64,000 nt of DNA from NCBI GenBank assembly GCA_942491465.1, contig CALOBA010000045.1, positions 124,001 to 188,000 of the forward strand, read 5' to 3'. Below the pieces are notes generated by a model that was given only the letters and a program-made list of their open reading frames with translations, had not been told where the DNA came from and did no database searches. This document shows, one piece after another, positions 25,344-35,875 of this stretch (the first letter of the stretch is position 1; each line of letters begins with the position of its first letter). The position numbers and the translations under genes are program-made. Source of the stretch: CALOBA01 sp942491465. Its GTDB lineage: Bacteria; Pseudomonadota; Gammaproteobacteria; Chromatiales; Chromatiaceae.

Positions 25344-26261
25344 TCAGATGGCCCGCGAGCGGGCGCGCTGCTCCAGGCTGTGGATCAGGCTCAGGTGGAT
25401 CTCTCGGTCGGTACGTACCGGCAGCAGGATGATGTTCAGGCGATGGGCCATGGTCTTCAGTGTTTCGCGGCGGCGTTCCCAGGCCGCCAAGTAGTCGCGG
25501 GCGGCGGCGCCGTCGTCGGTGTCGATCTCCACCAGGGCGCCGTCGCTGCCGGAGAAGGTGACCGTGCCCATGGCCGGGATCTCCCAGTCCGCCGGGTCGT
25601 CCACCGGCAGCAGCACGACGGCGTTGCGCTGCACCAGGTTGCCGAGGACCCGCTCCAAGTCGCGCACCTCGCGGTTGAGATCGGCGATGACGAACACCAG
25701 CGAGCCCGTGGGCAGCCCGCGGGTGGCCCGTTGCAGGGCGCCGGCGAGGCAGTCGATGGACGGCTGTTGGGTGCTGCCCGGCAAGGTCAGCGTGCGCAGC
25801 AACTGCCAGAGGGCGCGTCGGCCGCGGGCGGGCCGGAAGTGCTTGAGCCCCTCCCCCGGGTCGCCGAAGGCCATGCCGCCAACCCGATCATTGAGCCGGC
25901 TCGCGGCCCAGCCGATCAGCGCCGCCGCCCGCGCCGCCTGGACCGATTTGAAGGTGTTGCGGGTGCCGAAGAGCATATGCGGGCCGCGGTCGATGCAGAG
26001 CACCACGCTGCGCTCGCGCTCCTCGCGGAACACCTTCAGGTGCGGCTCGTTGGTGCGGGCGGTGACCTTCCAATCCATGTAGCGGATGTCGTCGCCCTCG
26101 CGGTATTCGCGCACCTCCTCGAAGTTGACGCCGGCGCCGCGAAACACCGAGGCATAGAGCCCGGCGAAGGTCGAGTTGACCAAATGGTGCGACGGCACGC
26201 CTAGCGTATGCGCCTGATGCCGCAGCTCCAGCAGGTCGTCGAGACGGGGGTAGAGACTCAT
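25344..26261 (-). CDS. DUF58 domain-containing protein
   Basis: The 305-residue protein contains the DUF58 core 'VREYREGDDIRYMDWKVTAR' (about residues 50-69), then 'EPHLKVFREERERSVVLCID' and 'PTGSLVFVIADLNREVRDLE' in a VWA-like fold. DUF58 proteins are partners of MoxR AAA ATPases in the same operon; they have a degenerate VWA fold and no membrane helix here. It lies between moxR, 153 bases upstream, and the DUF4381 gene. Confidence 0.93.
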   Translation of the reverse strand: MSLYPRLDDLLELRHQAHTLGVPSHHLVNSTFAGLYASVFRGAGVNFEEVREYREGDDIRYMDWKVTARTNEPHLKVFREERERSVVLCIDRGPHMLFGTRNTFKSVQAARAAALIGWAASRLNDRVGGMAFGDPGEGLKHFRPARGRRALWQLLRTLTLPGSTQQPSIDCLAGALQRATRGLPTGSLVFVIADLNREVRDLERVLGNLVQRNAVVLLPVDDPADWEIPAMGTVTFSGSDGALVEIDTDDGAAARDYLAAWERRRETLKTMAHRLNIILLPVRTDREIHLSLIHSLEQRARSRAI

Positions 26262-26414
26262 ACCGTACTTCTATCGCTGATTAGCCGCAGAGCCGCGGGG
26301 GGCCAACTTGGGGACTTGAGCATGTTGAGGGGCGGTGAGCAATCTTGACCGTCCCCGACATCTGCTCTGCGCAGGCACCGAGCCCCGCGTCTCTGCGGTT
26401 TGGCCAGGCCACCG

Positions 26415-27371
26415 CTAGGGGATTGCAACCAGATTCAGCAGTCGGTTGACGAATTCGTCGGTGGTGATGCCCTCGGCCTCGGCCTCGAAGGTCAGCAGCA
26501 GGCGGTGGCGCAGGATCTCCGGGGCGACCAGCTGGATGTGGTGTGGGGCGACAAACTCGTCGCCGTCGAGCCAGGCCCGGGCTCGGGCGCAGCGGGCCAA
26601 GGCAATACTGGCGCGGGGGGAGGCGCCAAAGCGGCACCAGCGCGCCAAGTCGGCGTCGTAGAGCTTGGGCTGACGGGTCGCCTGCACCAGGTCGACGATG
26701 TAGCTGTGCAGCTTCGGGTCGAGATACAGGCCGGCAACGGCCCGGCGCATGGCGAACAACTCGGCCTGGGACAGGGGCTTGACCGGCGGCTCGTAGGATT
26801 GCTGCTGGGTTCGACCGTCCAACTCCAGGATCTTCAGCTCCTCGTCGCGGGTCGGGTAGGTCACCACCGCCTGCATCAGAAAGCGGTCGAGCTGCGCCTC
26901 CGGCAGATGGTAGGTCCCCTCCTGCTCCACCGGGTTCTGGGTCGCCAGCACCATGAAGAGCTGCGGCAGCGGGTAGGTGCGCTGGCCCACGGTGATCTGC
27001 TGCTCGCCCATGGCCTCCAGCAGCGCCGATTGGACCTTGGCCGGTGCCCGGTTGACCTCATCGGCGAGCAGGATGTTGTGAAACAGCGGCCCCTGGCGGA
27101 ACTCGAAATCGCCCTTCTCGTGGCGGTAGATGTCGGTACCGATCAGGTCCGACGGCAGCAGGTCGGGCGTAAACTGGATGCGGTGGAAGTCGCCCTCGAT
27201 GGCATCGGCGAGGGCCTTGACCGCCGTGGTCTTGGCCAGTCCCGGCATGCCCTCGACCAGCAGGTGGCCGTCGCTCAGCAGGCACACCAGCATGCTGTCG
27301 ATGAAGCGCTGCTGGCCGATGATGCGCGTGGCGATGAAGTCGCGAACGGGTTTCAGGTCTGCGGGGGTCAT
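26415..27371 (-). CDS. MoxR-family AAA+ ATPase
   Basis: Starting at the ATG at 27369-27371, the protein has 318 residues. It shows Walker A in 'LLVEGMPGLAKTTAVKAL', the MoxR signature 'QFTPDLLPSDLIGTDIY', Walker B 'NILLADEVNRAPAKVQSALL' and sensor 'FMVLATQNPVEQEGTYHLPE'. MoxR ATPases act as chaperone-like factors on VWA proteins. This is the first gene of the bat operon. The frame continues upstream of the chosen start, but that part shows no family similarity. The 26262-26414 gap after it holds nothing recognisable. Confidence 0.94.
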   Translation of the reverse strand: MTPADLKPVRDFIATRIIGQQRFIDSMLVCLLSDGHLLVEGMPGLAKTTAVKALADAIEGDFHRIQFTPDLLPSDLIGTDIYRHEKGDFEFRQGPLFHNILLADEVNRAPAKVQSALLEAMGEQQITVGQRTYPLPQLFMVLATQNPVEQEGTYHLPEAQLDRFLMQAVVTYPTRDEELKILELDGRTQQQSYEPPVKPLSQAELFAMRRAVAGLYLDPKLHSYIVDLVQATRQPKLYDADLARWCRFGASPRASIALARCARARAWLDGDEFVAPHHIQLVAPEILRHRLLLTFEAEAEGITTDEFVNRLLNLVAIP

Positions 27372-27637
27372 CTTGGATGTACTGCTCGAACGTCCCTGCG
27401 ACGGGGCGTGGTGGGCGGTGACGGCTCGTCGGCCGACCGAAATGGTCTGGTTTTGATAGACCGCAATCCTGGGGGTTTTTTGATCAGGTTGCAAGTCACC
27501 CGGCGCGCTTTAGATGTTGTTTTATTAGAATATTCGGATGTTTTGAGTGTCGCTCTACCGCCGAGTCGGGCGACAGGTGCCCTGCGGATCGGGCTGCGGG
27601 TATGTCGCGTGAAAGCAAGCCTGTGCTCTGACGCAGG
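27372..27637 (-). promoter_or_regulatory. Probable promoter region of the moxR-bat operon
   Basis: This 266-base gap contains an AT-rich stretch around 27510-27545 that is unlike its surroundings and, read on the minus strand, offers TATTCT/TAATAA-type -10 candidates. No confident -35 box was found, so only the region is proposed. Confidence 0.3.
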
Positions 27638-29041
27638 TCAGGCGTCAGCAGACCTGGCGCCCGCGACAACGTCTTGCAAAAGCCGCAGAAATCGCTCTGA
27701 CAGCCGCCGGCGCTCGAACTGCGACAGGTAGTCCCAATCGGCTTCCAAGGTCTCGGGGACCTCACGCTTCAGCCATAGCGCCAGCGCGTCCTTGCACTGC
27801 TCCACCGACTCGGCCGGTACGACGCTGCCAAGCTTGCCACGCTCAATGATCGCCTGCGTCGCGCCGGGGTCGGTCAATGCAAAGATCGGTCTGCGCGCCG
27901 CCACGTACTCAAACAGCTTACCCGGGATGACGCCGGCGGAGGTCGTACCGGTATCCACGATCAGCAATAGGTAATCGCACTGCACTTGAGCCCGCATCGC
28001 CTCGTGATAAGGGACATCGCCGCGGAAGATGAAAACGTCATGCAGACGGTACTGTTCGATGATCTCCTCATAACGACCCAATATTTCCGCTGACACCCCC
28101 CCCAGCATGTGCACCCGAACCCTCCGGCGAAGAGACGGATCATCCTCCGCGAGCCGGCCCAGGGCCTCGGCGAATGCATACCCGCGTCGGTTCTTAAACA
28201 GCCGCCCGGTAAACACGAAGTCGATGGTCTCATCCGGCACCCTGGGCTCCCCAAGAAAGGGCTCGTAGATCTCCGGATCATAGCCGTTGGTGATGGTCTC
28301 GAAGCGCGCCGGTGATCTGGGGTGAAGCTCGCGCAGGAACTCGGTCTTCTCCGCCGAGACGCCGACGATGGCGTCACAGGTGCGGGCATAGCGCCGCTCG
28401 CTGCGAAGCTCCAAGCGGCGTCGTACCGGGCCGATCCACTCACGCAGCACATCGCCATACCAGAGGTCCCGATAGTCCATCACCCAGGGGATGTTGTAGT
28501 CCTTCTTCAGCCGGTAACCGATCCGTGCGCCGCTGAATGGTGGGAGCGTGGTGACCACGACATCGAACCGTTCCTTCTCCAATCGTTCCGCCACCAGCTT
28601 CAGTGCGCTCCGTGACCAAAGCACGAAGCTGTCCGGTATTTCGATCCAGTTGCGCACCAACCACTTAAACAGGTTGATCGCGGCTTGTCGCAACGGCGGG
28701 CTGTCCTGTTTTTGCTCTTGGGAAGCGTTGGTATGATGGGGCGGCGGCGATGTTGGCGAGGGACCGCCGCGTGCGCCGGGGAGCCGCAGCAGCGCCTTCA
28801 ACCGAGCGGCCAGAACGTCTTCAACTTGTGGAGCCTCCGCCCGCAATACACGAATCCCTGGCGCTATTTCAGAGGAGAGATCCGGCTGAAATCCCGCCAC
28901 CGAAGGGTCCGCTTGAATCGTTAAGACCGTTACCTCGGCTCCAGCCTCACTGAGATGCCAGGCCAACTTCGACGCCCGTATCCGCCCGATCGTCTTGATG
29001 GGCGGAAATTCACCAGCAACAAGCAGCACTTTCATGGTCAT
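27638..29041 (-). CDS. Glycosyltransferase family 4 protein
   Basis: The 467-residue protein begins 'KVLLVAGEFPPIKTIGRIR', a GT4 N-terminal (fringe-type) pattern. It has 'IPWVMDYRDLWYGDVLREW', typical of the YphH/'DRDLW' group of GT4 enzymes in polysaccharide clusters, and a C-terminal domain with 'DFVFTGRLFKNRRGYAFAEA' and 'TTSAGVIPGKLFEYVAARRP'. It is an orphan-specificity retaining glycosyltransferase; sugar and acceptor are unknown. It is the last gene on the minus strand of the polysaccharide cluster. Two in-frame ATGs (29041 and 29035) are possible starts. Confidence 0.88.
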   Translation of the reverse strand: MTMKVLLVAGEFPPIKTIGRIRASKLAWHLSEAGAEVTVLTIQADPSVAGFQPDLSSEIAPGIRVLRAEAPQVEDVLAARLKALLRLPGARGGPSPTSPPPHHTNASQEQKQDSPPLRQAAINLFKWLVRNWIEIPDSFVLWSRSALKLVAERLEKERFDVVVTTLPPFSGARIGYRLKKDYNIPWVMDYRDLWYGDVLREWIGPVRRRLELRSERRYARTCDAIVGVSAEKTEFLRELHPRSPARFETITNGYDPEIYEPFLGEPRVPDETIDFVFTGRLFKNRRGYAFAEALGRLAEDDPSLRRRVRVHMLGGVSAEILGRYEEIIEQYRLHDVFIFRGDVPYHEAMRAQVQCDYLLLIVDTGTTSAGVIPGKLFEYVAARRPIFALTDPGATQAIIERGKLGSVVPAESVEQCKDALALWLKREVPETLEADWDYLSQFERRRLSERFLRLLQDVVAGARSADA

Positions 29042-29071
29042 GTCTGGAAGATAACCCCTAGTAACGGTTCA

Positions 29072-29542
<471 letters not shown>

Positions 29543-30977
29543 TGGTCAGATCCTCCTCCATCATGAGGGCATCCGCCAGGAACTTTGCGGCCCAGTTCGG
29601 GTACTGCGAGGGATGGTAGCCGCCATCGATCGGGAAAGACCCTTGCACGGCGCCCCGGTGTGGTAGCGGGCCGTCGATGTGTTGGGTTCTTCTAGTGAAA
29701 CGATTCAGCGTCTCAAGGGCCTCCCGATAACTTGTCCGACCTGTTAGTTGAAACAAGCGTCCATAGTTGAGAGCGAGCTGCGCGTTGCCCGTCAGGCAAG
29801 ACCAACGCACGGTGGGACGCCAATGGGCGTCAAAACGTCCCGGCATGAACCCGGAGGCTGGTATCCTCGGTAGTAAGGCATCACCGATTTGGACGGCAAT
29901 GTCTACCATGTCTTGCTGTTCCGCATAGGCGCCTACTTCCAGTAGGCCACGCATGGCGTAGGCGATGGTGTGCAGGTAGGGTTGGCTTGGGTCCAGCAAG
30001 CAGTTGTCGGCAAGCCAGCCGGCTGCATTCGCGCGGGTAAGTGCCCATTGGCAATTTTGCACGGCTGCGTCGAGAAATCGTTCCTCGCCCAACAGGGCAT
30101 GAGCACGTGCCAAGGCCCAAGCGGTGCGGGTATTGTAGGTATTTACTGAAACCGAAGTCATCGGCGAGCCGAACCGTCGCCAGCAGCCATCGTCATCTTG
30201 GGCACGACATAGCCAGTCAGCAGCTCTTTTCGCCGATGTGAAATACCGTTCTGTGCCAAAGACTTCGGCGGCGCGGACCCAGCCGAATAAGACCTGCCCG
30301 GTATTGAAGACCGTAGGTTTCTGCGAATCTCCGATCGCGCCGGCGACCACACCACCGTCGGCGAGCTGTATGTCGCACTCCCAATCGCTCATGCGACGGG
30401 CGCGATCATAGGCTTCCGAGTTGTCGCTGGCCTCTGCGTAACGGAGAATGGTCGGAATGATATAACCGGTCGTTTCTGGATAGGAATTGGTCCAGCGGCG
30501 TTTGCGGACAAAGTAGGCCTGCGCGACGCCACCGTCCGAGGTCGCATCCTGGGCGGCGTACAGCCAGGCTATCGTCGCCTGAAGGTGTGCGGCTGGGCCG
30601 TTGTCAGCCTTCAGTCCGAGGCCGGCGCGGGCAGCAAGAAGGCGTGCGCGGGCGGGAATGCGGGAGGCAAGTTCTTCCAGTGTATACATGGCTATCAGAC
30701 TTGGGTGATGTGTCGCCGAGAGCGACAGTTGATATGGAGTATCAGGTATGGGACATCATGCGGGCTGCGATTCGGGAGGCCGACTGCGATGGGCGCACAA
30801 CTTCGGCGGAGTCCGCGCAAGGATAATCCGATCGAAAACAGGTTGCAAAGGAGATTGTTTGCCCTAGGGAGCGGCGTTTGCGTCCGCCCGTTGGTGTAGT
30901 CAGCCGAGCAGCGATGGGATGGGCGCAGTGCGTGGGCGGCCGAACGTTGGTGTTGCGGGGTATGCGTTATCGAGTCA

Positions 30978-32273
30978 TTAACCCGCGGCCTCGGCGAGAA
31001 TCTCAGCAAGCCGCTCGGCTTGGGCTTGACGGGAGAACTGCTCAACATACCCGTCAACGAAGGACGGTTTCAGTTCACCGGCGCGATGGCGTGTCAGGAG
31101 TCCCCGAAGTGCCTGCACGGTGCCGGTTAGATCGTCCGGATCTACAATCTCAGCACAATCACCGGCCCCTTCAATAATCCGCGCCACTTCGGAACCGACC
31201 GGAACGGACGCCAAGATCCAACGTTTTGCTGCCAAATATTCGTAAGTCTTGCCCGCAACGACGCTGATTTCTTCTGGATGCTGGTAAAGCCAGAGAACCT
31301 GACAGTCGCTGACACGGTGGTAGCAACGCTGTGCCGGCAGCACGCCGGTAAAGTGGCAAAATTCCGTAAGGCCGCGTCCGATAAATTCCTGCTCCGTGCC
31401 GCCCATGTCGCCCGTGAAGGTGAGTTGAAGCTCAGTTGGGGAGGTCCCTTCTCGCCGGAGCGCGTCGATGGCCTGTGCAAAGACTGCCGGTGATGATCGG
31501 CGTCGATAAAAGGCGCCGACGAAGCCGATTTTGAGCGGCCCGCCCGGAGAAGAGGTATTTGCGGCCAAGTAGGACGGCTCATATCCGTTCCTGACTAACC
31601 GAAAATGCCCAGCGGGAAGCTCGGGGTAGCGGTCGCGAAACATTTTGCGAGTTGCTTCTGCGGTGCTCACGACAAAAGTTGCTCGACTAACCAACATCTT
31701 TTCCATGGCCTTTTCCTTCATCCGCATTGCAGGATCGGCAGATTCGTCGCCAACGGCCTCGGGGTTGCCGATCCATGGGTCGCGGAAGTCGGCAATCCAA
31801 GGCATGCCAGTCTCAGTGGATAGGGCATTTCCGATTAAGTGGTCACTGTAGGGCCAGGACGTAGTGAAAACCGCATCAAACGAACCATCCCGGGCCAAAC
31901 GTTTGGCCGCGGATGTTGCTTTGTGCGCCCATCTCACGTGGGGGTCAGGAAAGCGCCAATTCGTGAGCAGACGATTCATCCGCCATTTCACCGCGTCGCC
32001 AAGCCGATCTTCCAAACGGGCTAACCGCAGCAGATGTTGGACAGCTGCAACGACGTGCGGAGCCTCAATGGCCGTGACACGATGTATCCGTGTTTGTCGC
32101 CCCAGCCCCGCCTCGGATTGCGGATCCCTGTTCCGATAAACGCTGTTCCCGGTTGTAATTACCGTGGGCTGCCATCCAAGACTGGGTAAGTTGCGGCAAA
32201 ACTCCGTAACTCGATGCACGCCGGTGGACGCCGTTGGCGGGAAGATGTACGCGATGATCAGCACCTTTTTCAT
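30978..32273 (-). CDS. Glycosyltransferase family 4 protein
   Basis: The 431-residue protein starts 'KKVLIIAYIFPPTASTGVHR', a GT4 N-terminus. It has 'MPWIADFRDPWIGNPEAVGD' in the middle and a C-terminal GT-B domain with 'LKIGFVGAFYRRRSSPAVFA' and 'SVVAGKTYEYLAAKRWILAS'. It resembles the 27.6 kb enzyme in layout ('ADFRDPW' against 'MDYRDLW') and the two probably act on the same glycan. The substrate is unknown. The 288 bases downstream (30690-30977) hold no recognised feature. Confidence 0.88.
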   Translation of the reverse strand: MKKVLIIAYIFPPTASTGVHRVTEFCRNLPSLGWQPTVITTGNSVYRNRDPQSEAGLGRQTRIHRVTAIEAPHVVAAVQHLLRLARLEDRLGDAVKWRMNRLLTNWRFPDPHVRWAHKATSAAKRLARDGSFDAVFTTSWPYSDHLIGNALSTETGMPWIADFRDPWIGNPEAVGDESADPAMRMKEKAMEKMLVSRATFVVSTAEATRKMFRDRYPELPAGHFRLVRNGYEPSYLAANTSSPGGPLKIGFVGAFYRRRSSPAVFAQAIDALRREGTSPTELQLTFTGDMGGTEQEFIGRGLTEFCHFTGVLPAQRCYHRVSDCQVLWLYQHPEEISVVAGKTYEYLAAKRWILASVPVGSEVARIIEGAGDCAEIVDPDDLTGTVQALRGLLTRHRAGELKPSFVDGYVEQFSRQAQAERLAEILAEAAG

Positions 32274-32482
32274 GGGCTAGATAACTTCTCTTTTTTTTGC
32301 ACGGAGGGAAACTCAAGCCGCGGATTCTGTTCGGGGCCGAGATGCAGGCTGATATTCGACCGCCGGATGATGTCGCGGATACGGAGGCTGGGTTTTAGGG
32401 TCATGCAAAACCTTGCGTTCTCTCTCTACGCACGACGTCGCTTTGGAGCCGAAGAAAGGAGTTCTCCGCGCAAGTCCTGGCG

Positions 32483-33934
32483 TCAGCGGGACAATTTTCG
32501 TGATAGCTTGATAATCAGAAGCCTAGCTTCTCCCGCTATTGGGTGCCTCACAATAAGAGCTCCAGCAAAAAATGAAACCCCGCTGAGGGGCGCGGCGAGT
32601 AGCATCGACGAGATCCCGGTATCGGTGGGAGATGAAAAATTAAATATCAAAAACATTGTCGGCACAAGCGTGGTAACGGCGATAATCACGGCGGACCGCA
32701 CGGGTGCAAGCAGGCTGCTTAAGGAAATATTGATGTGGCGATAGAAGATCCGGTATACGACGACGAATACCAACAGATAAAAAAGGACCTGTACCCAGGC
32801 GATGGCCAGGATGCCAAAATGCGCTGCAAAAAAGATGGCGACCAGGCGCGCAGGCTGCGTGATGACCTGGAGCATAAGGTGTTTATCGACGGCTCCCATT
32901 GACAGCATCGCGTGGCCGGAGAACACGGTCAGGGATTGAAAGGCGAATGCCAGGCAGAGCACACGCAGGACGGGAGCGCTCTGCAGCCACTGGTCGCCGA
33001 ATAACAGCAGAATCAACGGCTCTGCCATGACCGCCGCGAAGCCGTAGAAGCTAAACGCCAGGGGCAGCGCAAACGTGAGCGTGCGGAGGTATCCTGACTC
33101 GATCCCATCGCCGCGACGATTTGCTTGGGCAAGGTTCGATTGCATCACTGGAGTGATTGCGGTGGTCATGAATTGATTAAAAAGGGAGGCTATGCCCCAG
33201 GCTTTGCTATATAGACCGACGGCTGAGAAGCCGATCAGTTTTCCGGCGATGAGGTCGCTGCCACCGCGGCCCGCTTGGCTGAGTATGCCGGCCAAGGTGG
33301 CTTTGCCGCCGAATTTGATCGGTGCGCGCATGTTCGCGAACCTGGGCCATATGGGCGTAGCGGTCGAGTCGAGGAGGCGGGCTAGCAAGAGGGTGGTCAG
33401 CGCCTGGGCGAGTGCGCCCCACGCCAAGCTCATGAAGCCTGCGCCGGAAAAGGCCAGGCTGATCCCGACCACCGCGTTCGCGGCAGCGGACAGGACATTG
33501 ATCATAGAGACCTTATCGAATTGCATCTGGCGCCGGAGGCAGGCGATAGCGGGGGAGCTGAAAGGTATGAAAATGAACGTAATAGCCAATACCCGAATTA
33601 CGTGCCCGATGCCGGGTTCGCCATAGAACTTGGCGACCTGGTCGCTAAGGAGGAACATGGCAAAGGCGAGGGGCCAAGCTAGCAGGAGAGAGACGCCGGC
33701 GGCGGAGCGCACCTTTTCCGGCGTCAGGTCCTTCTCCTGTATCAGATAGTTGGTGACCCCGAAATCTCGAAATACGTGGGCGAAAGAGAAAATAACAACG
33801 GCGACGGAGTAAACTCCGATCTCGGCAGGTGAAAGTAGTCGGGCCAGGACGAGAGAAGAGCCAAACTGGATAAAAACGGTAAGATACTGACCGAAAAACG
33901 AAGCGGCGAGCGACCGTCTTACACCGTTGACCAT
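32483..33934 (-). CDS. Lipopolysaccharide/exopolysaccharide flippase (Wzx/MATE-like, MVF superfamily)
   Basis: The protein has about 483 residues and 12-14 predicted membrane helices. The N-terminus 'SLAASFFGQYLTVFIQFGSS' and 'FRDFGVTNYLIQEKDLTPEK' are typical of polysaccharide transport proteins of the Wzx/WzxC type, which flip lipid-linked oligosaccharides to the periplasm. The ATG at 33932-33934 is preferred over the TTG at 33961 because GAGGGA stands 8-9 bases before it. It is read on the same strand as the GT4 genes downstream. The 209-base gap to the next gene holds nothing recognisable. Confidence 0.9.
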   Translation of the reverse strand: MVNGVRRSLAASFFGQYLTVFIQFGSSLVLARLLSPAEIGVYSVAVVIFSFAHVFRDFGVTNYLIQEKDLTPEKVRSAAGVSLLLAWPLAFAMFLLSDQVAKFYGEPGIGHVIRVLAITFIFIPFSSPAIACLRRQMQFDKVSMINVLSAAANAVVGISLAFSGAGFMSLAWGALAQALTTLLLARLLDSTATPIWPRFANMRAPIKFGGKATLAGILSQAGRGGSDLIAGKLIGFSAVGLYSKAWGIASLFNQFMTTAITPVMQSNLAQANRRGDGIESGYLRTLTFALPLAFSFYGFAAVMAEPLILLLFGDQWLQSAPVLRVLCLAFAFQSLTVFSGHAMLSMGAVDKHLMLQVITQPARLVAIFFAAHFGILAIAWVQVLFYLLVFVVVYRIFYRHINISLSSLLAPVRSAVIIAVTTLVPTMFLIFNFSSPTDTGISSMLLAAPLSGVSFFAGALIVRHPIAGEARLLIIKLSRKLSR

Positions 33935-34017
33935 GGGCTGTTCCCTCGACGAGTTTGCCAAAAGTAGTGGGTGGTGAGGAGTGGTGGCGCACGCCGGTAG
34001 GATGGAGGGCAGCGCGC

Positions 34018-34139
34018 AATGCCGTTAAGTTAAGCCGTGGGAGCGGCTTCCAGCCGCGACGGTCGCCGCGCGAGCCGAGTCGCGGCTTGAAGCCGCTCCC
34101 ACAAAGCGCTCCCATCGCTCGCTAACTTAATGGCATTGG
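34018..34139 (-). repeat. Palindromic miniature element, copy 2 (inverted)
   Basis: Reverse complement of the element at 1391-1512 with about two base differences over 122 bases. It lies just upstream of the flippase start, between divergently oriented genes. Confidence 0.75.
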
Positions 34140-34561
34140 GGCAGTGCGTCGGGCAGCGAAGAGGATCGGACCGATAGTATACAGGGAAACAAACGTCAGA
34201 AGATCGAGATCGTCGCTTGTGGTGGTGAGATCATCGACGATGGATTAAGCTGGGGGGCGACGGATGCGATGGGGATGGTTGAAGATGTCGGGGTTGGCGT
34301 TGCGCGCGGGAGATTTTCGAGGCTGTGTATTGACGAGCAGTCTGGGCTTGGGTACTAAAGTCTTCTGGAGCGGTAGCATTGTGTTTCTGTGCCGGGATAC
34401 AGTAGGCGTTCAGTCGGTGATCTTTAGTCCTCGGGCCCCGCAGCGTATCGAAAACGCCTGATTGGCAGCGGGCCTTCGGTAGGTGTCGTTGGCGTCCTGA
34501 GTAGGGAAGAGCTCGGTTGAAGACGCTTGTTGTTTTTTTCTCAGTACCTGGAGTCCAACTC
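34140..34561. other. Intergenic region, divergent flippase / GT4
   Basis: About 420 bases with a more AT-rich composition than the housekeeping regions. No gene, RNA or clear promoter was recognised. GGAG at 34551-34554 serves the ATG at 34562. A TTG start at 34517 would add 15 residues but lacks support. Confidence 0.4.
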
Positions 34562-35755
34562 ATGTCGACGAGGCAAGCCCTCTCTATTCTGCAAGTAGCG
34601 ATCGAACCCTACCCCGTGGTGGAAGGTGGCGTCGATCTGGTGGTTAAGGAATTGACCGAGGGACTGGTGAGCAGGGGGCATCGGGTCAGCGTTCTGTCGC
34701 GAGCCAGATGGAAGGGCGGCGGTTCAACTGTTGACGCAGGACGCCTTGAGGGTGGGCTTGTCCAGAACTACCGTCTTTGGCTGCCCACTCCTTGTTCGCG
34801 ACGCAACACACTCCGAAACGTTGTTAAGTGGCTGCTAATGCAGCCGCAATTGATTAGGGAATTGTTGTCAATCGTTCGCAAAGAGACTGTGGATGTAGTT
34901 CATGTACACACCGCGACAAGTATGTACTATTATTTCCGGGTGCTTTCTTGGTTTGGGGGGCCCAGGTATCTCCTTACATTCCACCGAGGCGAGGTTGTAG
35001 AGTTTCATGAGCGAGGTAATTGGTGCGATCGGTTTTTGACGCGGCGCGTCGTTCGAGGCGCCGCGCGTATCAATGCGGTTTCCAGGTGGTTGGCCGATAG
35101 GGGGTCGGAGTTATTCGCTTTGTCCGACGGTCCGCGCGTCATTTACAACGGGCTGCGGTTGGATGACCCGTTCATTGTCCAGCCTGTAGAGATTGCTTTG
35201 CCCGCTCGCTTCATGGTGATGGTTGGGACTTTTGATCCGTATAAGGGTCACGAAGTGGCCTTTAAAGCTTGGAGCAAGGTGCGCGAAGAAGACGAAGACC
35301 TGCATTTGGTTGTGATTGGTCAAGGTGATTTAAAGGAACGATACGAGGCCGTTATTCGCGAGGTCGCCTGTTCACAACAAATCCACTTAGTGGGTCAGTT
35401 GAGTCACGATCAGGTGTTCTCGGTCATATCGCGTTCGATCGCGATGGTCTTTCCGTCGCTCAATGAAGGCCTGGGATATGTGCTCTTGGAGGCTGGCGCT
35501 TTAGGTAAGCCTGTGGTCTGCAGCGACATCGCGCCGCTGAATGAGGTTGTGGAGGATGAGAAGGGTGGGCTGCTGTTTCCTGTGGGTCAAGAAGACGCCC
35601 TTGCACGCCAGGTACTTCGGTTTTCCGAAAACCCGAAATTGGCGGAGCGGTTGGGGGAGGAGTTGTGTCGTACGGTAAAGCAGGGGTTCAGTCGGGAGGC
35701 TATGACGGACGGCTACGAAGCGTTGTATTATGAGATTCGGGGGTTGGGGAGTTAG
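34562..35755 (+). CDS. Glycosyltransferase family 4 protein
   Basis: The 397-residue protein has the GT4 N-terminus 'LSILQVAIEPYPVVEGGVDL' (donor-loop glycines), an N-domain 'VDVVHVHTATSMYYYFRVLS' and a C-domain 'FMVMVGTFDPYKGHEVAFKA' with the E-x7-E motif in 'PSLNEGLGYVLLEAGALG'. It is in the same cluster as the flippase but on the opposite strand, followed by a methyltransferase. Codon use and base composition are visibly more AT-rich than in the flanking operons, suggesting lateral acquisition. Specificity unknown. Confidence 0.88.
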   Translation: MSTRQALSILQVAIEPYPVVEGGVDLVVKELTEGLVSRGHRVSVLSRARWKGGGSTVDAGRLEGGLVQNYRLWLPTPCSRRNTLRNVVKWLLMQPQLIRELLSIVRKETVDVVHVHTATSMYYYFRVLSWFGGPRYLLTFHRGEVVEFHERGNWCDRFLTRRVVRGAARINAVSRWLADRGSELFALSDGPRVIYNGLRLDDPFIVQPVEIALPARFMVMVGTFDPYKGHEVAFKAWSKVREEDEDLHLVVIGQGDLKERYEAVIREVACSQQIHLVGQLSHDQVFSVISRSIAMVFPSLNEGLGYVLLEAGALGKPVVCSDIAPLNEVVEDEKGGLLFPVGQEDALARQVLRFSENPKLAERLGEELCRTVKQGFSREAMTDGYEALYYEIRGLGS

Positions 35756-35875
35756 TGGAGTCTCTGGGTCTCTCGGGGGGGCTGGAATGGTCGTTGGAGA
35801 GGCTGGTGTCGCGTCCTGGTTACGGGCGCCGTAATTCTGGCTGTTGTTGGATTCGTTGTGACGGGTGAGGTTCAA